5,059 nt of DNA from JBHJOF01 sp050330055 (lineage in GTDB: Bacteria > Pseudomonadota > Alphaproteobacteria > Kiloniellales > JAKSDN01). The stretch spans positions 1 to 5,059 of the forward strand of contig JBHJOF010000265.1 in NCBI GenBank assembly GCA_050330055.1, read 5' to 3'. Below the pieces are notes generated by a model. It had not been told where the DNA came from, did no database searches, and saw only the letters and a list, made by a program, of their open reading frames with translations. The translations under genes and the position numbers were made by a program. This document shows positions 1 through 5,059 of this stretch, piece by piece (the stretch's first letter is position 1; every line of letters begins with the position of its first letter).

Positions 1-2
1 CG

Positions 3-341
3 CACCGCAGCGATCTCGCCGTCAGCCACCTCGGGAAGGATCAGGAAGCGGCGCTTTGCTCCACCGGCGAGCAGAAGGCGCTGCTGATCGCGATCCTGCT
101 GGCGCATGCGCGGCTGCTGCTGCTCGAGCAGGGCCGGGCGCCGCTGCTGCTGCTCGACGAGATTGCCGCGCATCTCGACGGCGCGCGCCGAGACGCGCTC
201 TTCGCCGAGATCCTGGCGCTCGGCCTGCAGGCCTGGATGACCGGCACGGACGACGCCCTGTTCAGCGGGCTCGGCACCGCCGCCCAGTTCTTCACGGTGC
301 ACAACGCGTCGCTTTCGCCGGCGGATTCAACGCCGGCCTGA
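3..341 (+). CDS. recF: DNA replication and repair protein RecF, C-terminal part (5' end outside window)
   Basis: RecF is a cytoplasmic SMC/ABC-type ATPase that loads RecA at gapped DNA through the RecFOR pathway. Only the last 112 codons are present, read in the frame that begins at base 3 and ends at TGA 339-341. Visible motifs are the ABC signature (CSTGEQKALLIA, about 57-92), then a hydrophobic Walker B strand ending in the acidic pair (LLLLDEIAAHLD, about 144-179) with the D-loop Asp and the following helix. The WMTGTD segment near 235-252 matches the family's switch region, where the usual H-loop residue is replaced by this T-G-T-D form common in alphaproteobacterial RecF. The C-terminus is short and ordinary. 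The Walker A part lies upstream and cannot be checked. gyrB starts 59 bp downstream on the same strand, the usual recF-gyrB neighbourhood. The family call is near certain from the paired signature and Walker B motifs and the neighbour. Confidence 0.95.
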   Translation, partial: HRSDLAVSHLGKDQEAALCSTGEQKALLIAILLAHARLLLLEQGRAPLLLLDEIAAHLDGARRDALFAEILALGLQAWMTGTDDALFSGLGTAAQFFTVHNASLSPADSTPA

Positions 342-353
342 CCGGCTGCCGAA

Positions 354-389
354 AGCGTTAACAAATCGTTAAGGGCCTTGAGCGTTAAC
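354..389 (+). repeat. Direct repeat AGCGTTAAC in the recF-gyrB gap
   Basis: AGCGTTAAC occurs perfectly at 354-362 and 381-389, 27 bp apart start to start. A third, shorter copy of the core (CGTTAA) lies between them at 367-372. The core contains the palindrome GTTAAC in the two outer copies. The first and middle copies form the TTAA-N7-TTAA box. The last copy sits alone, 11 bp before the gyrB start, where a bound protein could affect transcription initiation. The repeats are seen directly; the regulatory role is inferred. Confidence 0.6.
358..372 (+). promoter_or_regulatory. CtrA-type binding box (TTAA-N7-TTAA) upstream of gyrB
   Basis: The sequence TTAACAAATCGTTAA matches the full alphaproteobacterial CtrA consensus, two TTAA half-sites separated by exactly 7 bp. 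It sits 28 bp before the gyrB ATG in an otherwise GC-rich region, where chance TTAA tetramers are scarce. CtrA is the cell-cycle response regulator of Caulobacter and relatives. Control of gyrB here is inferred from position and spacing only. No convincing -35/-10 pair could be placed beside it, so activation versus repression cannot be told. Confidence 0.45.
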
Positions 390-400
390 TGCCTGAAAGC

Positions 401-2863
401 ATGGATATGACTGACCGATCTCTGAAAAGCGCGAGCGCCGGCACGAAGGCCGAGGAGGCCTCCGCCTACGGTGCCGAATCGATCAAGGTCCTGCGCGGCC
501 TCGATGCCGTGCGCAAGCGGCCCGGCATGTACATCGGCGACACCGACGATGGCTCCGGCCTGCACCACATGATCTACGAGGTGGTCGACAACGCGATCGA
601 CGAGGCGCTCGCCGGCTACTGCGATGCGGTCGAGGTGATCCTGAACGGCGACGGCTCGGTCACGGTGCACGACAATGGGCGCGGCATCCCGGTCGGCATC
701 CACTCCGAGGAAGGCGTGTCTGCGGCCGAGGTCATCATGACCCAGCTGCATGCCGGCGGTAAGTTCGACCAGAATTCCTATAAGGTCTCCGGCGGCCTGC
801 ACGGCGTCGGCGTGTCGGTAGTCAACGCACTCTCCGAGACGCTCGACCTGCGCATCTGGCGCGACGGACACGAACACAGCATGCGCTTTCGCGACGGTAA
901 GGCCGAGGCGCCGCTGGCTGTGGTCGGCGACACGGGCTCCAGGACCGGCACCGAGGTCACCTTCCTGCCCTCGAAACAGGTCTTCACCAACACCGAGTTC
1001 GACTTCGCCACGCTGGAGCACCGCCTTCGCGAGCTCGCCTTCCTCAATTCCGGCGTCAAGCTGATCTTGACCGACGCGCGCCACGCCGAGCCCAAGACCG
1101 AGGAGCTGCACTACGAAGGCGGGCTGGAGGCCTTCGTGCGCTACCTCGACCGCACGCGCACGGCGCTGGTCGAACCGCCGATCCTGATCCAGGCGGAGCG
1201 CGACGGCATCATGGTCGACCTTGCCATGCAGTGGACCGATGCCTACCACGAGACTGTGCTCTGCTATACCAACAACATCCCGCAGCGCGACGGCGGCACC
1301 CACCTGGCGGGCTTTCGCGCGGCGCTGACCCGGCAGATCAACAGCTACGCGATCGAATCCGGCCTGGCCAAGCGCGAGAAGGTGCAACTCTCCGGCGAGG
1401 ACGCCCGCGAGGGCCTGACCTGCGTGCTCTCGATCAAGGTGCCGGATCCGAAGTTTTCCAGCCAGACCAAGGACAAGCTGGTCTCCTCCGAGGTCCGTCC
1501 GGTGGTCGAGAGCGTGGTCAACGAGCGCCTGCAGCAGTACTTCGAGGAGCACCCGCAGGAGGCGCGGCGCATCGTCGCCAAGGTGGTCGAGGCGGCCGCC
1601 GCCCGCGAGGCGGCGCGCAAGGCGCGCGAGCTGACCCGGCGCAAGGGTGCGCTCGACATCGCCTCGCTGCCCGGCAAGCTGGCAGACTGCCAGGAGCGCG
1701 ACCCGGCACTCTCCGAGCTCTTCATCGTCGAGGGCGATTCGGCCGGCGGCTCGGCCAAGCAGGGCCGCGACCGCAAGACCCAGGCGATCCTGCCGCTGCG
1801 CGGCAAGATCCTCAACGTGGAGCGCGCGCGCTTCGACAAGATGCTGTCCTCGGTCGAGATAGGCACTCTGATCACGGCGCTCGGCACCGGCATCGGCAGC
1901 GAGGAGTTTAACCTCGACAAGCTGCGCTACCACAAGATCATCATCATGACCGACGCCGACGTCGACGGCTCGCACATCCGCACCCTGCTGCTGACCTTCT
2001 TCTTCCGGCAGATGCGCAAGGTCGTTGAAGGCGGCTATCTCTACATCGCTCAGCCACCGCTGTTCCGCGCCAAGCGCGGCTCCTCGCAGGTCTACCTCAA
2101 GGACGATCGGGCGCTCGAGCGCTACCTGATCGACGCGGCGGTGGCCGATTCCGTGCTCGATCATCCCGATCTCGGGCAGATCGCCGGCGGGGAGCTGCGC
2201 GAGCTGGTCGAGCAGGCGGTGCGCGCCAAGCACCTGATGGAGCCGCTGGTCCGCAAGGTCGGCAGCCCCGGCGTGGTCGAGCAGACGGCGATCGCCCGCG
2301 CGCTCGACCCGGACGTGATCTCCGATGCCGTGCAGACGCAGGAGGCGGCGGAGTACATCGCCAGGCGGCTCGACCACCTGGCAGAGGAGTTCGAACGCGG
2401 CTGGAGCGGCCGCGCCGCCGACGATGGCGGCCTCGCCTTCGCCCGCACCCTGCGCGGCGTCACCGAGCGGCGCGTGATCGACGTGCCCATGATCCGCTCC
2501 AGCGAGGCGCGTCGGCTCCATAGCATGGCGGATGAGCTGCAGAAGACCTACTTGCGCCACTCCATGCTGCGGACCAAGGACAGCGAGCGCCGCATCACCG
2601 GGCCGCTGTCCCTGGCCGAAGCGGTCTTCGCAACCGGCCGCAAGGGCGTGCAGATCTCGCGCTACAAGGGCCTGGGCGAGATGAACCCGGAGCAGCTCTG
2701 GGAGACCACGCTCGATCCCAACGTGCGCTCGCTGCTCCAGGTCAAGGTGCCGCACGCGCAGGAAGCCGAGGACATCTTCTCGACCCTCATGGGCGACGTG
2801 GTCGAGCCGCGCCGCGAGTTCATCCAGGCCCACGCCCTCGAGGTCGCGAACCTCGACGTGTGA
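401..2863 (+). CDS. gyrB: DNA gyrase subunit B (ATPase and TOPRIM subunit)
   Basis: GyrB hydrolyses ATP and pairs with GyrA in the A2B2 gyrase that introduces negative supercoils into the chromosome. The 820-aa product is close to the proteobacterial long form (E. coli 804 aa). The GHKL ATPase domain shows the EVVDNAIDEA motif (catalytic base E60, Mg-binding N64), DNGRGIP at 91-97, and GGLHGVG at 131-137. R154 corresponds to the Arg linked to aminocoumarin sensitivity in E. coli. The transducer has the QTK loop lysine K357. The TOPRIM domain has EGDSAGGSAKQGR from E444 and the metal-binding DADVD at D518, D520 and D522. The large proteobacterial insertion occupies about 580-745, followed by RYKGLGEMN (754-762) and EQLWETTLDP. 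The residue before GK in PLRGK is R467, where E. coli has Lys; Arg is common in alphaproteobacteria. ATG 401 gives about 18 residues ahead of the usual N-terminal arm tyrosine (Y23). ATG 407 is an alternative start, and neither has a good Shine-Dalgarno sequence. Confidence 0.99.
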   Translation: MDMTDRSLKSASAGTKAEEASAYGAESIKVLRGLDAVRKRPGMYIGDTDDGSGLHHMIYEVVDNAIDEALAGYCDAVEVILNGDGSVTVHDNGRGIPVGIHSEEGVSAAEVIMTQLHAGGKFDQNSYKVSGGLHGVGVSVVNALSETLDLRIWRDGHEHSMRFRDGKAEAPLAVVGDTGSRTGTEVTFLPSKQVFTNTEFDFATLEHRLRELAFLNSGVKLILTDARHAEPKTEELHYEGGLEAFVRYLDRTRTALVEPPILIQAERDGIMVDLAMQWTDAYHETVLCYTNNIPQRDGGTHLAGFRAALTRQINSYAIESGLAKREKVQLSGEDAREGLTCVLSIKVPDPKFSSQTKDKLVSSEVRPVVESVVNERLQQYFEEHPQEARRIVAKVVEAAAAREAARKARELTRRKGALDIASLPGKLADCQERDPALSELFIVEGDSAGGSAKQGRDRKTQAILPLRGKILNVERARFDKMLSSVEIGTLITALGTGIGSEEFNLDKLRYHKIIIMTDADVDGSHIRTLLLTFFFRQMRKVVEGGYLYIAQPPLFRAKRGSSQVYLKDDRALERYLIDAAVADSVLDHPDLGQIAGGELRELVEQAVRAKHLMEPLVRKVGSPGVVEQTAIARALDPDVISDAVQTQEAAEYIARRLDHLAEEFERGWSGRAADDGGLAFARTLRGVTERRVIDVPMIRSSEARRLHSMADELQKTYLRHSMLRTKDSERRITGPLSLAEAVFATGRKGVQISRYKGLGEMNPEQLWETTLDPNVRSLLQVKVPHAQEAEDIFSTLMGDVVEPRREFIQAHALEVANLDV

Positions 2864-2890
2864 TTTGAACTGTGGCCAAGTGCGATCAGG

Positions 2891-2919
2891 CCTCACCCTT
2901 CGACAAGCTCAGGGTGAGG
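2891..2919 (+). repeat. REP-like palindrome, copy 1 (plus orientation)
   Basis: A perfect 9-bp stem (CCTCACCCT 2891-2899 with AGGGTGAGG 2911-2919) closes an 11-nt loop TCGACAAGCTC. It begins 27 nt after the gyrB stop. The core CTTCGACARGCTCAG resembles, from memory, a dispersed repeat that is frequent in intergenic regions of many alphaproteobacteria. It has no T tract, so it is more likely a 3'-end stabiliser, Rho-boundary or REP element than an intrinsic terminator. Confidence 0.8.
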
Positions 2920-2924
2920 TGAGT

Positions 2925-2942
2925 GCGCGCCTCAGGGCGCGC
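2925..2942. repeat. GC-rich hairpin between the two REP-like copies
   Basis: A perfect 7-bp stem GCGCGCC (2925-2931) and GGCGCGC (2936-2942) closes a TCAG tetraloop. The stem extends, after one T/C mismatch, by TGAG (2920-2923) with CTCA (2944-2947). The CTCA is shared with the left arm of the second REP-like copy, so the extended form competes with that hairpin. All 14 paired bases of the core stem are G or C, making this the most stable small hairpin in the spacer. It could halt or delimit transcription after gyrB, but no U tract follows. Confidence 0.65.
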
Positions 2943-2943
2943 C

Positions 2944-2970
2944 CTCATGCTGAGCCTGTCGAAGCATGAG
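2944..2970 (-). repeat. REP-like palindrome, copy 2 (inverted relative to copy 1)
   Basis: A perfect 8-bp stem (CTCATGCT 2944-2951 with AGCATGAG 2963-2970) closes an 11-nt loop GAGCCTGTCGA. Its reverse complement TCGACAGGCTC differs from the loop of copy 1 at one base. Against copy 1 the stem differs at two positions on each arm, and all four changes keep pairing (C-G to T-A and C-G to G-C). This compensation shows that the hairpin, not just the sequence, is maintained. The head-to-head pair resembles the two-unit organisation of bacterial interspersed mosaic elements. Confidence 0.8.
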
Positions 2971-2974
2971 GAAC

Positions 2975-2990
2975 ACGGTGTCTCCACCGT
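2975..2990. repeat. Small inverted repeat ACGGTG/CACCGT
   Basis: ACGGTG (2975-2980) pairs perfectly with CACCGT (2985-2990) around a TCTC tetraloop, four bases after the second REP-like copy. A stem this short can arise by chance. It is listed because it adds to a continuous series of hairpins from 2891 to 2990. No function can be assigned. Confidence 0.35.
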
Positions 2991-3002
2991 CTAGCAGGGT
3001 GG

Positions 3003-3045
3003 CATCCTTGCAATCCTGGAATTGCATTCCTGATTTGCAAGGATG
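3003..3045. repeat. 43-nt two-part hairpin with 11-bp outer stem
   Basis: CATCCTTGCAA (3003-3013) pairs perfectly with TTGCAAGGATG (3035-3045). Inside, GGAAT (3018-3022) pairs with ATTCC (3026-3030) around a TGC loop, with a 4x4 internal loop between the two stems. A near-perfect direct repeat is nested in it: TTGCAATCCTG at 3008-3018 and TTGCATTCCTG at 3022-3032, 10 of 11 identical. The segment is notably less GC-rich than its surroundings. It is not related to the REP-like pair. It may be a separate small mobile or palindromic repeat, an RNA structure, or a protein-binding dyad; no T tract follows. Confidence 0.65.
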
Positions 3046-3060
3046 ATACGGCCCCGCCGG

Positions 3061-3127
3061 GGTGGCCTCTGCCATTACCTGGCCACAGTTGCCAGCTTTG
3101 CTGCGTCTGCAGTGGCCATATAGCCAC
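3061..3127 (+). repeat. Alternating complementary arms (GTGGC/GCCAC) ahead of the PBP gene
   Basis: Four arms alternate in sense: GTGGCC 3062-3067, TGGCCAC 3080-3086, GTGGCCA 3112-3118 and GCCAC 3123-3127. Arm 1 can pair with arm 2 (6 bp), arm 2 with arm 3 (7 bp), and arm 3 with arm 4 (5 bp, around CATATA). The 1:2 plus 3:4 fold therefore excludes the 2:3 fold. The last dyad, GTGGCcATATaGCCAC, is also symmetric enough to be a DNA operator. TGGCCA is itself palindromic, so some cross-pairing is unavoidable. No U tract or ribosome-site sequestration is evident, and any switch function is inferred. Confidence 0.35.
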
Positions 3128-3172
3128 AACATCTATTGGTGATTTGGGTCTCTTTCCGCTAAGTCTTGAGAG

Positions 3173-5059
3173 ATGTTTCGTGTAACCCCCGAGGATCGGC
3201 CGGGCGATCCGCGTCAGCGCGCGTCCGCCCGGCGTGGCAAGCGCGACAAGGGCAAGGCGCAGGGCAGGAGCCGCCGCCCGCGCATCCGGCTGCGCCCGCT
3301 CCTGAGCTGGACCCTGGTGGCGACGATCTGGGTCGCGATCGCCGGGCTCGGCGTCATCGGCTGGTTCGCCTACGACCTGCCGAGCGTCGATCGCTTCGCC
3401 GAGCTGACCCGCCGCCCGAGCGTCACCCTGGTCTCGGCCGAGGGCGCGCGCATCACTGCCGTGGGCGACCTTTACGGCGAGACCGTGCGCGTCTCCGAGC
3501 TGCCGCCGCATGTGTCGCAGGCGGTGCTCGCGGTCGAGGACCGGCGCTTCTACCAGCACCCAGGGATCGACGCCTTCGGCCTGCTGCGCGCGCTGCTCGT
3601 CAATCTGCACGCGGGGCGCATCGTGCAGGGCGGTTCGACCATCACCCAGCAGCTCGCCAAGATCATGTTCCTGGAGCCCGAGCGCACCGTGAAGCGCAAG
3701 GTGCAGGAGGCGCTGCTCGCCTTCTGGCTTGAGCGCCGCTTCAGCAAGGAGCAGATCCTGACGCTCTATCTCAACCGGGTCTATCTCGGCGCCGGGACCT
3801 ACGGCCTAGACGCGGCGGCGCAGCGCTATTTCGGCGTCGGCGCGCGCGAGCTCACGCTCCATCAGGCGGCCATGCTGGCCGGCCTGCTGAAGGCGCCGTC
3901 GCGTTACAACCCGGCGAACGATCCCGGTCTCGCCGACGGCCGCGCCGGCTTGGTGCTGGACGCCATGGTCGAGGCCGGCTTCATCACCGCCGAGGCGGCT
4001 GCTCAGGCCAAGCAGGACAAGGGTGGCCCCTCGCGCGTCGCCGACCAGGGCGGGCGCTACTTCGCCGACTGGGTGCTGGGCCAGCTCTCCGGCTTCGTCG
4101 GGCCGGTGGATCGCGATCTGGTGGTGGTCACCACGCTCGACCCGCGCCTGCAGCGCATCGCCGAGGAGGAGGTGCGCGCCATGATCGCCGGCGACGGCGC
4201 TGTGGCCGGCATGGGCCAGGCAGCCTTCATCGCTCTGGCGCCGGACGGCGCAGTGCGCGCCCTGGTCGGCGGCCGCGACTATCGCGAGAGCCAGTTCAAT
4301 CGCGCCACCCAGGCGCTGCGCCAGCAGGGCTCGGCCTTCAAGGCCTTCGTCTATCTGGCGGCGCTGCAGCAGGGCTTTTCGCCGGACGACCGCATGATCG
4401 ACCGGCCGGTCCGCCTCGCCAACTGGGAGCCGAAGAACTTCGACAACAAGTACTACGGCGAGGTGACGCTGCGCGAGGCCTTCGCCCGCTCGCTCAATTC
4501 CGTGGCGGTGCAGCTGATCCAGAAGGTCGGGCCCGCGGCGGTGGCGCAGACCGCGCATCGGCTCGGCATCACCTCCGATCTCGCAGCCGATGCCGGCCTG
4601 GCGCTCGGCACCTCGGAGACCACGCTCCTGGAGCTGACCAGCGCTTACAGCACCTTCGCCAACCAGGGCCGCGGCGTCTGGCCCTATGCCATCCTCGAGG
4701 TGCGCGAGCCGAACGGCCGCATCCTCTATCAACGCTCCGGCGGCGGGCCGGGCCGGCTGGTGGCGCCGCACCAGGTCAATGCCATGCTCGATCTGCTGCG
4801 GGCCGGGGTGGCCTGGGGCACCGGCAAGGCCGCCGATCCGGGCCGGCCGGCCGGCGGCAAGACCGGGACCAGCCAGGACAACCGCGACGCCTGGTTTATC
4901 GGCCTGACGGCGGAGTTGACGGCCGGTGTCTGGATGGGCAACGACGACGGCACGCGGATGCGCGACGTCACCGGCGGGACGCTGCCGGTGACGTCGCGCA
5001 TGTGGGCGACGATGTACGGCACCGTCGCCTCGCCGACGGAGTCGGTGGCAATGATGATG
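3173..5059 (+). CDS. Class A penicillin-binding protein, PBP1A-type bifunctional peptidoglycan synthase (3' end outside window)
   Basis: This inner-membrane enzyme polymerises lipid II into glycan strands (GT51 domain) and crosslinks their peptides (transpeptidase domain) in the periplasm. The visible 629 codons start at ATG 3173; an in-frame TGA lies at 3167-3169, one codon upstream, which fixes the start although no good Shine-Dalgarno sequence is seen. Residues 9-42 are an Arg/Lys-rich cytoplasmic tail and about 43-66 one membrane anchor. Glycosyltransferase motifs follow: EDRRFYQHPGID from catalytic E122, GGSTITQQLAK at 153-163, RKVQE at 175-179 with the second Glu E179, and KEQILTLYLNRVYLG at 192-206. 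The transpeptidase has S387-A-F-K390, S440-L-N442 and K563-T-G565. The SxxK surroundings read QQGSAFKAF, where the family usually has QPGSxFKP. GNDDGTRM and GGTLP suggest the C-terminus is near, but no stop is reached. pbpC-like and mrcA-like names are both possible, so no symbol is given. Confidence 0.95.
   Translation, partial: MFRVTPEDRPGDPRQRASARRGKRDKGKAQGRSRRPRIRLRPLLSWTLVATIWVAIAGLGVIGWFAYDLPSVDRFAELTRRPSVTLVSAEGARITAVGDLYGETVRVSELPPHVSQAVLAVEDRRFYQHPGIDAFGLLRALLVNLHAGRIVQGGSTITQQLAKIMFLEPERTVKRKVQEALLAFWLERRFSKEQILTLYLNRVYLGAGTYGLDAAAQRYFGVGARELTLHQAAMLAGLLKAPSRYNPANDPGLADGRAGLVLDAMVEAGFITAEAAAQAKQDKGGPSRVADQGGRYFADWVLGQLSGFVGPVDRDLVVVTTLDPRLQRIAEEEVRAMIAGDGAVAGMGQAAFIALAPDGAVRALVGGRDYRESQFNRATQALRQQGSAFKAFVYLAALQQGFSPDDRMIDRPVRLANWEPKNFDNKYYGEVTLREAFARSLNSVAVQLIQKVGPAAVAQTAHRLGITSDLAADAGLALGTSETTLLELTSAYSTFANQGRGVWPYAILEVREPNGRILYQRSGGGPGRLVAPHQVNAMLDLLRAGVAWGTGKAADPGRPAGGKTGTSQDNRDAWFIGLTAELTAGVWMGNDDGTRMRDVTGGTLPVTSRMWATMYGTVASPTESVAMMM

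Larger units (their letters stand above)
2864..3172. other. Structured non-coding spacer between gyrB and the PBP gene
   Basis: These 309 bp hold no credible gene: reading frames through here on the minus strand are short, lack recognisable protein motifs and run across the palindromes. Instead the region is packed with inverted repeats, listed separately: two REP-like hairpins, a GC hairpin between them, a 6-bp hairpin, a 43-nt hairpin, and alternating GTGGC/GCCAC arms. A CCCC/GGGG mini-hairpin lies at 3052-3062. No classical terminator with a trailing T tract is visible after gyrB. No convincing sigma-70 promoter was found for the downstream gene; the best weak pair is TTGCTG at 3098-3103 with TATAGC at 3119-3124, and its spacing of 15 is too short. 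Confidence 0.7.

Noticed and set aside
56..361. A 101-codon plus-strand frame in the recF region
   Set aside because: It is out of frame with RecF, whose signature and Walker B motifs are clear in the other frame; the product is Ala/Arg-rich and uninformative.
1231..1911. A 226-codon plus-strand frame inside gyrB
   Set aside because: It is a +1 shadow of the conserved GyrB transducer and TOPRIM coding region, with no motif and no start signal.
401..2863. parE (topoisomerase IV) instead of gyrB
   Set aside because: The recF neighbour, the 820-aa long form with the TOPRIM-tail insertion, and the YKGLGEMN/EQLWETTLDP tail fit GyrB; ParE is normally shorter and not next to recF.
41..2896. A 951-codon open frame on the minus strand covering all of gyrB
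   Set aside because: It is antisense to an intact, fully conserved gyrB. The frame stays open because of high GC content and third-position bias; the translation is low-complexity (rich in A, G, L, R, D, H) with no recognisable domain.
2891..2990. Intrinsic (Rho-independent) terminator for gyrB
   Set aside because: The hairpins are strong but none is followed by a T tract, so I annotate them as repeats or structure rather than as a terminator.
2932..3132. A 66-codon minus-strand frame in the spacer
   Set aside because: It runs through the second REP-like hairpin and the 43-nt hairpin; its RQAQHE stretch is simply the translated REP core, a common false small-protein call.
2864..3172. An insertion sequence or MITE filling the whole spacer
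   Set aside because: No transposase, no terminal inverted repeats bounding the whole region and no target-site duplication were found; the separate palindromes do not share ends.
3806..4771. A 321-codon minus-strand frame opposite the PBP gene
   Set aside because: Same GC-driven shadow effect; it overlaps the conserved GT51 and transpeptidase motifs of the plus-strand gene and shows no motif of its own.

Overview
This window is a high-GC stretch of bacterial core genome, roughly two-thirds G+C by eye. All three recognisable genes lie on the + strand: the 3' end of recF, a complete gyrB, and a class A penicillin-binding protein gene that runs off the right edge. The recF-gyrB order, the alphaproteobacterial wording of RecF (STGEQK, WMTGTD) and GyrB (PLRGKILNVE, a C-terminus ending in VANLDV), and a TTAA-N7-TTAA box before gyrB all point to an alphaproteobacterium. 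The genus cannot be fixed from sequence alone. In many such genomes recF and gyrB follow dnaN near the replication origin, but nothing here shows dnaA, dnaN or an origin.

Layout: recF ends at 341. A 59-bp AT-richer gap holds three CGTTAA motifs, two of which make a perfect CtrA-type spacing. gyrB (820 aa) fills 401-2863 with all ATPase, TOPRIM and C-terminal signatures intact. A 309-bp non-coding spacer (2864-3172) follows and is dense in inverted repeats. It holds two REP-like hairpins in opposite orientation with a near-identical 11-nt loop and compensatory stem changes, a GC-rich hairpin between them, a small 6-bp hairpin, a 43-nt two-part hairpin, and a run of alternating GTGGC/GCCAC arms that could pair in mutually exclusive ways. 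From 3173 to the end is a bifunctional peptidoglycan synthase of the PBP1A type. It has a basic cytoplasmic tail, one membrane anchor, a complete glycosyltransferase motif set and the SxxK, SxN and KTG transpeptidase motifs. It still lacks its stop codon at the window end.

Functionally, recF and gyrB belong to DNA repair and replication topology, and the PBP to cell-wall growth. The shared strand does not prove co-transcription, because the structured spacer separates gyrB from the PBP gene. I see no mobile element with a transposase, no CRISPR array, no tRNA or rRNA, and no new multi-gene system. The unexplained signal is in the two intergenic regions.
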